NCBI GenBank assembly: GCA_024229115.1
Contig: JAAEST010000103.1
Location: forward strand, 124,001 to 188,000
Origin: Oligoflexia bacterium
GTDB lineage: Bacteria; Bdellovibrionota; Bacteriovoracia; Bacteriovoracales; Bacteriovoracaceae
DNA: 64,000 bases
Reading direction: 5' to 3'
The translations under genes and the position numbers were made by a program. The notes beneath the pieces are model-generated. The model was not told the origin of the DNA and made no database searches. It saw only the letters and a program-made list of their open reading frames with translations. The first letter of the stretch is position 1. Each line of letters opens with the position of its first letter. Shown here in pieces: positions 17,331-25,412 of the stretch.

Positions 17331-18539
17331 ATGAAAACTTTTAAGATGAGCACATATCCTATTCAAGTTGGTAGTTACGTAATTAAGCATGGACAACTAG
17401 TAAGTCCAGCAAACGCTATTAAAACTCCGGTTGTTTATTTAACATCTCCTCTTTTTAAAGAGTCAGGTTTAGAAAAACTTATTAACAACATTGGAAAAGA
17501 TTCTCCAGTATATCTAATTGAGTTACCAATTGGAGAAGAGAATTTATCTTTTACTGATTTAGGTAAAGTACTTGCTCTTTATTTGGACCAAATGGGTGTT
17601 GGGAAAGTTCACCTTCTGGCCTATGGTTTTGAATCTTATGTGGCCCATAGTTTTGCTTCAAATTATCCTGAAAGAGTTGGAAAGCTAATGATTGGTGGCC
17701 TTGTTGAAAGTCCAAGAGAGTCAGTTTCTCTGATTATGCAAGAAGCTCTTAATAGTTATTTTAAAGATGAGCATAAGCACTTTGTAACAACAACTCTTTT
17801 AAATATGTTTAACTTTGGTCAAAGAGAAAGAGTGTCTCGTGCTCAAGATCTAATTTCTGAAATGATCGATATGATCAGTAATTCGGCTGAATCAGTTTGT
17901 TATTTAAAAGAAAATATTGAAAGGTTCTTAGAATTTAAGAATTTAGAAAGAGCTCCTTTATGTGACACACTTATTATGTCGGGAGAGTATGACCGTTTTG
18001 CAACTCCTTATGAAACCTTTGCTGTTTCAAAGAGAATTCCTCGTTCAGAATTTGTGATTGTAAACCATGCAGATCATTTAGGATTAATAGAAAAGAATGA
18101 TGTTTTTGCGAGACTTGTTAGAAGGTTCTTGGCAGAGAAACCTTTAAATAGAATGAAAGATATTGAGGTTTTAGAAAAGAAAACTTACCCAGTAGAGAAA
18201 ATAAGAATGGAGCCACGTTGGGAATTAAATGACGTTGCCTTTTTAGATAGTGGCAATGGAGTTTTTGTTCCAATCAATATCGTTGATATTAATAAGTACG
18301 GTTGTAAACTTTTTACTTCTTTCAAAGATCATCAGTCTGTTCAAGATATTGAAGGGGAGAAGAAATTCTATCTTCATTTCCCAGAAGAAAATTGGAAAGT
18401 TGAACTATTCTTATTTCAACAATCTGACGAAGGTCATTTTCGCGGTGTGTTTAGACATTGTGATTGGGACTCAACTCAGGCCTTTGAATCATACGTTGAC
18501 ATGATTGGTCATGAACATTTAAACGAGCCTGCTGCATAA
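17331..18539 (+). CDS. Alpha/beta-hydrolase-fold protein with C-terminal PilZ domain
   Basis: The protein is 402 residues from the ATG at 17331, which has AGGTG upstream. Residues about 10-275 follow an alpha/beta-hydrolase of the intracellular PHA-depolymerase/acyltransferase type: the acid-turn SGEYDRFATP and the histidine loop HADHLGL are present. The nucleophile elbow reads AYGFE (about 97-101), where GxSxG is expected, so the catalytic serine is replaced by glycine. Residues about 290-390 form a PilZ domain with the RxxxR motif RMEPR (292-296) and DINKYG (319-324) in place of DxSxxG, so c-di-GMP binding is plausible. The ATG at 17253 is unlikely because it sits inside a hairpin. A non-enzymatic c-di-GMP effector is my inference. 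Confidence 0.8.
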   Translation: MKTFKMSTYPIQVGSYVIKHGQLVSPANAIKTPVVYLTSPLFKESGLEKLINNIGKDSPVYLIELPIGEENLSFTDLGKVLALYLDQMGVGKVHLLAYGFESYVAHSFASNYPERVGKLMIGGLVESPRESVSLIMQEALNSYFKDEHKHFVTTTLLNMFNFGQRERVSRAQDLISEMIDMISNSAESVCYLKENIERFLEFKNLERAPLCDTLIMSGEYDRFATPYETFAVSKRIPRSEFVIVNHADHLGLIEKNDVFARLVRRFLAEKPLNRMKDIEVLEKKTYPVEKIRMEPRWELNDVAFLDSGNGVFVPINIVDINKYGCKLFTSFKDHQSVQDIEGEKKFYLHFPEENWKVELFLFQQSDEGHFRGVFRHCDWDSTQAFESYVDMIGHEHLNEPAA

Positions 18540-18624
18540 ATTATAGAAATATCTCATAAGTCCTTTATTGGTATAGCGCATCTTTTTTGTCACTTACTGT
18601 TAAAAAGTGGTATTAATAAAGGCT

Positions 18625-19278
18625 ATGCAAAGTATTATCTACAATATTGCGATTAGTTTGCCAGGGTTTTTGGTGGCGATCGTTTTTCACGAATGGGCAC
18701 ACGCTTATATCGCCTATCGTTTTGGTGATGATACCGCACGAATGCAAGGTCGTTTAACTTTCAATCCAGGTGCGCACTACGATCTAGTGGGGACTGTGAT
18801 CTTTCCATTATTTGGAGCGGTGATTGGTGGAATCATGTTTGGTTGGGCCAAGCCTGTTCCTGTAGATCCACGTCGCTTTAAGAATATGAGATCAGGAGTT
18901 TTTTGGGTAAGTTTCGCCGGACCTTTAGCGAATATCCTTGCGGGTATTATTAGTGCGTTTCTGTTTGCAGTTTTTCTTCACTATCTTCCAGAAACATTTG
19001 AGTTTAAAAGAGTTATGCTGGCCATGGCCCGTCAAGCTCTTCTTATTAATTTAGTAATTGCAGTCTTTAACCTGATCCCATTTCCACCCCTCGATGGATC
19101 GAAGATGGTTTCAACGTTCTTAGACTACGAGTCTGCAAGAAAATATGAGAATTTAGCGCAGTACAGCTTCGTCTTTCTCATTATATTGTGGACTACTAAT
19201 ATATTTAGCTATTTATTGTCGCCAGCACTTAGGATGGGTCAGGGGATGATGAATTTATTTATTAATATTTTAGGATAG
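18625..19278 (+). CDS. Site-2 protease family (M50) membrane protease
   Basis: The protein is 217 residues from the ATG at 18625; a GTG six codons upstream is possible but has a poorer context. It is an integral membrane zinc metalloprotease of the M50 family. FHEWAHAY contains the HExxH zinc site in the first membrane helix. FNLIPFPPLDGSKM near residue 150 supplies the third ligand aspartate. Four to five other hydrophobic helices follow. The compact form without PDZ or CBS domains resembles the widespread YwhC-like group whose substrates are mostly unknown. It is directly followed by scpA (10 bases), a frequent neighbour order in bacteria. Confidence 0.92.
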   Translation: MQSIIYNIAISLPGFLVAIVFHEWAHAYIAYRFGDDTARMQGRLTFNPGAHYDLVGTVIFPLFGAVIGGIMFGWAKPVPVDPRRFKNMRSGVFWVSFAGPLANILAGIISAFLFAVFLHYLPETFEFKRVMLAMARQALLINLVIAVFNLIPFPPLDGSKMVSTFLDYESARKYENLAQYSFVFLIILWTTNIFSYLLSPALRMGQGMMNLFINILG

Positions 19279-19288
19279 AGACACACAC

Positions 19289-20155
19289 ATGTTAGACACA
19301 ACAATTCAGGTGAAAACGGATCACTTTGATGGTCCATTAGGTCTTCTTCTGCTTCTTGTTCAAAAAGAAGAGATGGACATAAAAAACCTAAACCTAACAA
19401 CTATCACGCAACAGTACCTCACTTATCTTGCACAGATGAAAGAGTTAAACTTTGACGTTGCTGGTGACTACCTATACCTCGCTTCTACACTTCTTCTTTT
19501 AAAATCAAAGAACGCAATTACGGAAGAAGAGTCTCGTCGCTTACAGGACCAGACAGATGCTTCAGGTGAATTAAATATCACTTCAGAAGCTGAACTTATT
19601 AGAAGACTTGAAGAACTTCAGTACTTTCAAAGAATGGGCCAAGTTCTTTGGGATCTGCCAAAGAAAGGTCATGATATTTTTGTTAAGCCTAAAGTGAATC
19701 GTAAAGCAATTGTTGATTCAATCCTAACTCCAATAGAGTTGGAGAAGTTAACAGAAGCAATGATGGATCTTATTATCAAGGACAAGAGAAAATATACTGT
19801 TCTTAGAAGAGATCGTCTTTCAATTAAAGAAAAGCTTCAATTCCTTAAGAGCCATTTAAAAGTTGGTGAGAGATTTGATTTTGAAAATCTTTTAGAACTT
19901 AATGGTGAACCAGGAATTGATAATATTGTTATTACTTTTATCTCGCTTCTTGAGCTAGCAAGACTTAAGAAGATTACTGTTTTCCAGAATGAGAACTTTG
20001 GAAATATTTACGTGAATGTATCTAAGTCACTTGAGGACTTTGATATTGAAACGGCAAATGGTTTTGAAGAAGAGGAAGGGAATAACACACCTAACGAAGA
20101 AGAATTAAAGGAAATGCTAGAAGGGCAGCCTGAAGTTACGCAAGACTTACAGTAG
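19289..20155 (+). CDS. scpA: Segregation and condensation protein ScpA
   Basis: The 288-residue protein is the kleisin subunit of the SMC-ScpAB condensin. The N-terminal segment FDGPLGLLLLLVQKEEMDI is the diagnostic part that contacts the SMC neck. The YLYLASTLLLLKSKNA block and a C-terminal winged-helix region (ITFISLLELARLKKITVFQN) that binds the SMC head follow. A short acidic tail (EEEEGNNTPNEEELKE) extends beyond the usual end. It is followed after 18 bases by scpB, the expected partner. Confidence 0.95.
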   Translation: MLDTTIQVKTDHFDGPLGLLLLLVQKEEMDIKNLNLTTITQQYLTYLAQMKELNFDVAGDYLYLASTLLLLKSKNAITEEESRRLQDQTDASGELNITSEAELIRRLEELQYFQRMGQVLWDLPKKGHDIFVKPKVNRKAIVDSILTPIELEKLTEAMMDLIIKDKRKYTVLRRDRLSIKEKLQFLKSHLKVGERFDFENLLELNGEPGIDNIVITFISLLELARLKKITVFQNENFGNIYVNVSKSLEDFDIETANGFEEEEGNNTPNEEELKEMLEGQPEVTQDLQ

Positions 20156-20173
20156 ATTTTTAAGGAATTAAAA

Positions 20174-21775
20174 ATGGAAGAGAACAACAACACACCAGAA
20201 ATTGAAACAAATGTAGAGGCGATGGAAGTTATTGACGCTGCTATTGAGCAAATGGAAGAGAATGAAGAGCAGTTAGCCTCTGATATTCATCCAGATGATA
20301 TTGAGCTTGAGCCTGCATTTCCAAGCGACGAAGATCTAGCTTATCCAGATGAAGAATATAGACTTGAGCTTGATTATCTTGATAACGAAAAACAAGAAGA
20401 TAAATTATGGCAGGCAAGAACTGGTTTAGATTTTGATTCACTTTGTGGAGCGATTGAAACAGTGATCTTTATGAGTGATAAGCCTGTAGCTCTAACTAAA
20501 ATTAAAAATTTAATTGATGAAGATATGCCATTAAGAGTGATCCATGATTCAATTTCTCGTCTTCAAGAAGAGTATGAATCTAAACACCATGGCTTACGTC
20601 TCGTCGAAGTAGCAGAAGGTTATCAGTTTAGAACGAAAGCTACTTACTCAAAATATGTTCAAGATCTATTTAAAGTAAATAGTCTCGTTCTTTCACCGAC
20701 AGCTCTTGAAGTTCTTGCCATAGTTGCTTACAAGCAGCCAATTGCAAAAACTGAAGTCGATAAAATTAGAGGTGTTGATAGTGGTCACATTGTTCGCGGA
20801 CTTATGGACAAACGTCTTGTTAAAGTTTGTGGAAGAAGTGATGAGATGGGGCGTCCTGTTCTTTACGGAACGACTCCTGAGTTCTTAGAAGTATTTAACC
20901 TTGCAAGAATTGAAGAACTTCCGCCAGAAAGAGAATTAGAAGAGATGATTGATAATGGTGTTGGAAAAATTTCTGATATTAAATCAATTGTTCAAAAGGG
21001 TGATAAAGAAGCTTTCGTCTTTGATGAAATTGATGAGCTTGATGAGTTAACTGAATCAATTAAGCTAATTGCTTCAGAAACAGACTTTACGAAATCTCTT
21101 AAAGGGAATGAAAAGAAAGCTGCAACTGAAGGTGAAGAAGGTGAAAAGAGAATGTCGGCCTTTGACCTTCTTGAAGAATATGTAAATAGAGACCTCATTG
21201 TAAGAGCGAATACTTCTGCTATTGAAAGTGAAATGATGAGTGGAGTTGCTGACCCGCAAATCGTTAGCGATCTTGAGGGTGGTCCTTACAATACTCCAGA
21301 TTTGATTGAAGAAGATGAAGAAGACTTTCAAATGATTGATCTTGATACCGGTCTTCCGATTGAGGACTCGAATTCACCAGAGCTCGAAGGCGATGAAGAG
21401 GTTGAAATCGAATTTGAGGCAGATGGGCAATTGGATGAAGAGATTCAAGCTTTATCTGACGATCAAATCGAATCTGATGAGCCAAAAGAGATCGAGGCTT
21501 CTGAGCTATTGATTGGTGATAGCGAAGAAGAAGCTCAAAAACTTTCAGAAGCTCTTGATGATGCTTTTGCGAGATTAACTGGTGAGAAGCTTGATGATGA
21601 GGACGTAAAAGCGTCCGAGTCTGAATTAACTTCGGAGCTTGATCTTTCAAATGAGAAGATTGAGACTGAGGAGAAGGATTTAGAGGACTTAACTGAGCAG
21701 ATCGTACAGAATGCTAAGGACTTAGACCTTGATCTTGGTTTCATGCAGGAAAATAATACAGACACTGACGCTTAA
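20174..21775 (+). CDS. scpB: Segregation and condensation protein ScpB, very long
   Basis: The 533-residue protein contains a normal ScpB core of two winged helices at about residues 85-265 (for example LSPTALEVLAIVAYKQPI and VLYGTTPEFLEVF). ScpB dimers bind the central part of ScpA in the SMC complex. Ordinary ScpB is near 200 residues. This one adds an N-terminal acidic extension of about 80 residues and a C-terminal extension of about 265 residues that is strongly acidic and apparently disordered. The reading frame is uninterrupted and the gene has a normal start just after scpA. The function of the extensions is unknown; a nucleic-acid mimic or a protein-binding tail are possibilities. 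Confidence 0.92.
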   Translation: MEENNNTPEIETNVEAMEVIDAAIEQMEENEEQLASDIHPDDIELEPAFPSDEDLAYPDEEYRLELDYLDNEKQEDKLWQARTGLDFDSLCGAIETVIFMSDKPVALTKIKNLIDEDMPLRVIHDSISRLQEEYESKHHGLRLVEVAEGYQFRTKATYSKYVQDLFKVNSLVLSPTALEVLAIVAYKQPIAKTEVDKIRGVDSGHIVRGLMDKRLVKVCGRSDEMGRPVLYGTTPEFLEVFNLARIEELPPERELEEMIDNGVGKISDIKSIVQKGDKEAFVFDEIDELDELTESIKLIASETDFTKSLKGNEKKAATEGEEGEKRMSAFDLLEEYVNRDLIVRANTSAIESEMMSGVADPQIVSDLEGGPYNTPDLIEEDEEDFQMIDLDTGLPIEDSNSPELEGDEEVEIEFEADGQLDEEIQALSDDQIESDEPKEIEASELLIGDSEEEAQKLSEALDDAFARLTGEKLDDEDVKASESELTSELDLSNEKIETEEKDLEDLTEQIVQNAKDLDLDLGFMQENNTDTDA

Positions 21776-21872
21776 GAAATTACCAAAATTGACATATTGA
21801 TGCTGGGGGCCTAATTTGCCCCCAGTTCTATTTTTAAACCCAGAACAGTCGTGATGACGGATCGGAGGTATC

Positions 21873-22898
21873 ATGTTGAGATTACAAAAATATATTGCAG
21901 ATTGTGGAATTACATCGAGAAGAAAGGCCGAAGAGCTTATTGCTCAAGGGCGTGTTCAAGTGAATGGTGAAGTTGTTCGTGAGCTTGGAACAAAAGTGAA
22001 TCCTGAGCTAGATGCAGTGATGGTGAATGGTCAGGCCATTGATCGTAACTCTGTTCAAAAGCTCTACATTCTTATGAACAAACCTCGTTGTGTAATGACA
22101 ACTTTGGAAGACCCTGAAGGACGTAAGACAGTTATTGATCTCATTAAAGAAGTTCCGGAAAGAGTATATCCAGTAGGAAGACTTGATTATCTTTCAGAAG
22201 GGTTATTGCTTCTTACGAATGATGGAGATCTTGCTAACAAGATTATCCACCCAAGTTCGAATATTACGAAAGTTTATGAAGTTAAGGTTTTTGGTGCTGT
22301 GACAGAATCACTTCTTAAGAAACTAAGAAGTGGAGCAACTGTTGAAGGTATTTCACTTAAGCCTAAATCAGTGAGAGTTATTAAGCAGCTCCCAACAAAA
22401 ACTTGGCTAGAATTTAGATTAACTGAAGGTAAGAACAGAGAAATTAGAAAAATCTGTGAGGCCTATGGAATTACGATTGATAAGTTAAAACGTGTTGCCA
22501 TTGGTGGACTTGCGATTGATCAAATTTCTCCAGGATCATATCGTTTTGCTACAAAACAACAACTTCTTAAGGCCATTGGTCTTAATAAAGATGGTAGCGT
22601 GAGAGAAGAAATTGAATATATCTCTGCGAAAAAGAGTGTGAGTCTAAAGCTTAAGGGTGCCCAAGATTGTACTTCAGCTGATGACAAAGCTTTTCATAAG
22701 TTTAGAAAAGGTGACTACTTCAAAACTATCGCTGACATTAAAGAGCGTAAGGAAAAAGAAGCTAAAGAAGAAAGAAGATTAGCTTTTGAAGCGAAAGAAG
22801 CTGCTCACCAAGCTAGAAAGCAAAAGAAGAGAAGAAGAATGAAGGCCAAAGAAGCCGCGAAAGGCCATGGTGTTCACGCTGAAATCATTCGTGACTAG
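21873..22898 (+). CDS. rluB: RluB/RsuA-family rRNA pseudouridine synthase
   Basis: The 341-residue protein modifies uridine to pseudouridine in ribosomal RNA. An S4 RNA-binding domain occupies the N terminus (MLRLQKYIADCGITSRRKAE). The catalytic aspartate is in VGRLDYLSEGLLLLTNDG near residue 110. The block EGKNREIRKICEAYG is typical of the RsuA/RluB/RluE/RluF group. A basic tail of about 60 residues rich in lysine and alanine (RQKKRRRMKAKEAAKG) extends beyond the fold. GGAGG precedes the ATG. It ends the plus-strand block and is followed by two tandem terminators. RluB is the best match, but the exact target uridine is not certain. Confidence 0.9.
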   Translation: MLRLQKYIADCGITSRRKAEELIAQGRVQVNGEVVRELGTKVNPELDAVMVNGQAIDRNSVQKLYILMNKPRCVMTTLEDPEGRKTVIDLIKEVPERVYPVGRLDYLSEGLLLLTNDGDLANKIIHPSSNITKVYEVKVFGAVTESLLKKLRSGATVEGISLKPKSVRVIKQLPTKTWLEFRLTEGKNREIRKICEAYGITIDKLKRVAIGGLAIDQISPGSYRFATKQQLLKAIGLNKDGSVREEIEYISAKKSVSLKLKGAQDCTSADDKAFHKFRKGDYFKTIADIKERKEKEAKEERRLAFEAKEAAHQARKQKKRRRMKAKEAAKGHGVHAEIIRD

Positions 22899-22914
22899 TT
22901 TAGAATCCAAATAA

Positions 22915-22940
22915 AAAAAGGCTTCCTAGGAAGCCTTTTT
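22915..22940 (+). terminator. Terminator 1 after rluB
   Basis: A 26-base perfect palindrome runs from five A residues to five T residues around a GC-rich centre. It lies 16 bases after the rluB stop and could work on both strands. Confidence 0.9.
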
Positions 22941-22943
22941 ACC

Positions 22944-22971
22944 AAGCCCCTCGATGAAGGGGCTTTTTTTT
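22944..22971 (+). terminator. Terminator 2 after rluB
   Basis: A second stem of 8 bp (22944-22951 and 22958-22965) with a six-base loop is followed by an uninterrupted run of T residues. It is only three bases from the first terminator, making a tandem stop. Confidence 0.9.
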
Positions 22972-22987
22972 AATTATTTTAAAAGTG

Positions 22988-23383
22988 TTATTGTTTCTGG
23001 CAGTTCGCTGATTCTCTTAATTCTATCGACAAGTCGTCCACTAGAATCACTCCATTTTTAGAATCTAATTCGCCTTTTTGATTTTCAAAAACAAAAGTAA
23101 GAGAGCTATAAGCAGCGGCATGTGATAAACAAAGAATCATAAATTTTCTAGAATCTAGTTTTTCATTTAACTGTGCCATAACTTCATCACCAAGTGTTTG
23201 ATTCACTAACTCTTCTTGGTAATAGCAATCATCGTATATATCAACACTTTGGATTCCAGTGTTTTCACCTTCAAAATTATAGGGAAGAGAAACTTGATCT
23301 CCACCTAGTTCCGTACAAAGAATTTCACCAGAAAAACTAGAGATTGATATGGCCAACGCCAAAATAGCTAATAAAGATTTCAT
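22988..23383 (-). CDS. Small exported protein, unknown
   Basis: The protein is 131 residues from the ATG at 23383, which follows a strong GGGGTGG site. A signal peptide (MKSLLAILALAISISSFSG) is clear. The mature part has cysteines at about positions 23, 53, 91 and 128, compatible with two disulfide bonds in the periplasm. The start is preferred to a GTG three codons upstream because of spacing to the ribosome site. No family is recognised. It is convergent with rluB beyond the twin terminators. Confidence 0.68.
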   Translation of the reverse strand: MKSLLAILALAISISSFSGEILCTELGGDQVSLPYNFEGENTGIQSVDIYDDCYYQEELVNQTLGDEVMAQLNEKLDSRKFMILCLSHAAAYSSLTFVFENQKGELDSKNGVILVDDLSIELRESANCQKQ

Positions 23384-23457
23384 ATGAACCACCCCGCAAA
23401 ATATTTCAAATATTTAGCATGGTTTCATACTTAGAAATAGGAAATTGTAATTTTTGC

Positions 23458-23772
23458 TTAGCAGTCGTAAGTCACAACTTTAGCGGCATTCATTTGATCT
23501 TGAAGTAAATCAATTGAATACTCTAAAGCTTGTTCATCATAAGGAATCGAAGAGTCTTCAACTTCTTGGATAAATCTAGCTTGCTTGATTAGGCTGGCAC
23601 ACATTCTCATCGCTTCCGCTGATCCATCAAAGTATTCACCTTCTTCATCAGTCGTCATCACATGAACTAACATTTTATTAAGAGTTTTTAGAATTCTCAC
23701 ATGAGCAGAAGAGAGCTCTGTTGTTTCAATTTCAATAAAAACTTTTTCTGTATTTGTCTTGTGATTTGCCAT
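23458..23772 (-). CDS. Small cytosolic protein, unknown
   Basis: The 104-residue acidic protein has no signal peptide or membrane segment. It appears mostly helical, with one hairpin-like segment at HVMTTDEEGEYFDGSAEAM. The ATG is preceded by AAAGG. A cysteine is the last residue. No family is recognised. It may share a transcript with the exported protein downstream, 74 bases away. Confidence 0.65.
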   Translation of the reverse strand: MANHKTNTEKVFIEIETTELSSAHVRILKTLNKMLVHVMTTDEEGEYFDGSAEAMRMCASLIKQARFIQEVEDSSIPYDEQALEYSIDLLQDQMNAAKVVTYDC

Positions 23773-23925
23773 AAAAATATCCTTTCCAGTTCCTCAAAGG
23801 TTAGATAATTTCTCATCGGCAAACTTTGCAATGATTTTAGCTATTTATAGCTGATTAATTCACTTTTAATTTTCCTAAACGTATTATCAGATACTTATTT
23901 TTATTTCCCGAGAGATTAGTTTGGG

Positions 23926-23954
23926 TTTACAAAGGGTAAATGTCCGATTATTAT
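23926..23954 (+). promoter_or_regulatory. Sigma-70-like promoter for tRNA-fMet
   Basis: TTTACA (23926-23931) and TATTAT (23949-23954) are separated by exactly 17 bases and end 33 bases before the first tRNA nucleotide. Both boxes differ from the consensus by only one base each. Confidence 0.75.
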
Positions 23955-23987
23955 CCAGACCTACTTAAAGATAGCACATCTAATTGA

Positions 23988-24053
<66 letters not shown>

Positions 24054-24064
<11 letters not shown>

Positions 24065-24227
24065 AATCATCAGCTTTCAATAATCATTTTAATCACATAC
24101 CAAAAAACACTAAGTCATTTATTAGTACATAAACTCCTGTCGTGTTTTTTGGTATGTTCATAAAAGCCTTATTAAAATCTGAAGATTTGGCTAGCAAGCC
24201 ATATTAGCTGATGGTTTGGTTGCGGGG
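24054..24227 (+). repeat. Nested inverted repeat whose outer arm is the tRNA-fMet 3' end
   Basis: The 22-base arms at 24054-24075 and 24206-24227 are reverse complements except for one position that would be a G-T wobble. The left arm includes the last 11 bases of the tRNA (T-arm/acceptor strand and CCA) and 11 bases beyond it. Inside are a perfect 8-bp pair (24086-24093 with 24171-24178) and a perfect 16-bp pair (24095-24110 with 24142-24157). A small hairpin lies at 24188-24201. The whole could fold as one long cruciform of 174 bases. No protein-coding frame is evident. Confidence 0.85.
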
Positions 24228-24410
24228 AGAGTGAGTTGAGAAGCAAAGGTTCATAAACTTGCAGGAGCAAGTTTAGTCGACTTGTCGCCCGTTAGGGTGC
24301 CGTAGCAGGATGCGGAGGCAACAAATCCAGCCAGCATCTTCCAGCTCGAGTGGAGATATCGACGGATGGAGCCGACTTTGGTAAGTTATTGAAAAGCAAA
24401 GGAAGGAATA
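24228..24410 (+). other. Structured leader region upstream of trpS
   Basis: This stretch has no gene but is richer in G and C than its surroundings and in short stems: a perfect 9-bp hairpin with an AGGA loop at 24254-24275, CGAC/GTCG at 24278-24287, CCC/GGG close to 24290, and a bulged stem near 24336-24358. It ends at the ribosome site AAGGAAGG and the trpS ATG. It could be an RNA leader controlling trpS or a separate small RNA. I could not match it to a known RNA family. Confidence 0.5.
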
Positions 24411-25406
24411 ATGGCGAAGAAAGTTATTTTATCAGGATCGACAGCTACAGGTGATTTAACACTTGGTAACTACATCGGTGCGATCAATAACTGGAAGTCA
24501 TTACAAGAAGAGTATGACTGCTTATATTTTGTAGCAGATCTCCATGCTCTTACAGTTGCTCAAGATCCTAAACAACTTCAAGAAAGATGTAAGAGCTTCT
24601 TCGCTCAATATCTTGCTCTCGGTCTCGACCCAGATAAGAATACTCTTTTCTTACAAAGCCATGTCCCAGAGCATGCTGAGCTTAACTGGATCCTTACTTG
24701 TCTCACACCAATGGGATACCTTAATCGTATGACTCAGTTTAAAGATAAGTCTTCACAAACGAAGAATATCAATGCTGGTCTTTTCACATACCCAGTTCTT
24801 ATGTCAGCAGACATTCTTCTCTATCAAGCGGATGTTGTGCCAGTTGGAGAAGATCAAAAACAGCACTTAGAGCTATGTCGTGACATCGTTAATTTTTACC
24901 ATAACCGCTATGGTGAAAAGACTTTGAAGATGCCTGAGCCACATATTGGTAAGCAAGGTGCGAGAATTATGTCGCTTCAAGATCCTTCGAAGAAAATGTC
25001 AAAGTCGGATGAGAACGAGAAGAATTTTGTGAGTATCATTGATACACCAAAGAAAATTCAGAAAAAAATTAAAAGTGCTGTAACTGACTCTGATACAGTG
25101 ATTGAATTTGATCCAGAAAATAAGGCAGGTCTTTCTAATCTTTTAACTATCTATAGTGTTCTTTCTGGAAAATCGACTGAAGAGTTAGTGAATGAATATC
25201 AAGGAAAGATGTACGGTCATGTTAAAGTAGATTTAGCAGATCTTGTTTGTGAAACACTGAAACCTGTTCAAGAAAAGTACCATGATCTTATGAAGAATGA
25301 AGATTACTTACTTGAGCTAATGGCAAAAGGTGCGCAGAAGGCAAGAGTAAGGGCCCAAAATACGTTGAAGGCCGTTTATCAAGATACTGGCCTTGTAACA
25401 TTATAG
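24411..25406 (+). CDS. trpS: Tryptophanyl-tRNA synthetase
   Basis: The 331-residue protein is a complete class I aminoacyl-tRNA synthetase that charges tRNA-Trp. The HIGH-equivalent region is in SGSTATGDLTLGNYIGAI at the N terminus. The KMSKS signature reads KKMSKSDENE at about residue 200. VPVGEDQKQHLELCRDI matches the tryptophan-pocket block. The ATG has a strong AAGGAAGG site. Expression may depend on the long structured region upstream. The next gene, wecB, starts 6 bases later. Confidence 0.96.
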   Translation: MAKKVILSGSTATGDLTLGNYIGAINNWKSLQEEYDCLYFVADLHALTVAQDPKQLQERCKSFFAQYLALGLDPDKNTLFLQSHVPEHAELNWILTCLTPMGYLNRMTQFKDKSSQTKNINAGLFTYPVLMSADILLYQADVVPVGEDQKQHLELCRDIVNFYHNRYGEKTLKMPEPHIGKQGARIMSLQDPSKKMSKSDENEKNFVSIIDTPKKIQKKIKSAVTDSDTVIEFDPENKAGLSNLLTIYSVLSGKSTEELVNEYQGKMYGHVKVDLADLVCETLKPVQEKYHDLMKNEDYLLELMAKGAQKARVRAQNTLKAVYQDTGLVTL

Positions 25407-25412
25407 GACGTA

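Noticed and set aside
17622-17639. Serine after YGFE as catalytic nucleophile
   Set aside because: It falls three residues after the elbow position and lacks the surrounding glycines, so it does not align with GxSxG.
20992-21765. Antisense reading frames within scpB
   Set aside because: They are serine- and leucine-rich mirrors of the acidic Asp/Glu codons of scpB and lack ribosome sites.
24095-24157. Terminator for tRNA-fMet
   Set aside because: The 16-bp stem is long, but the loop is 31 bases and no T run follows the right arm, so it does not look like an intrinsic terminator.
24228-24410. T-box riboswitch before trpS (TTAGGGTGCCG near 24291-24301)
   Set aside because: The conserved T-box antiterminator sequence AGGGTGGNACCGCG is only partly matched, and I could not identify a stem I with a tryptophan specifier or a terminator before trpS.
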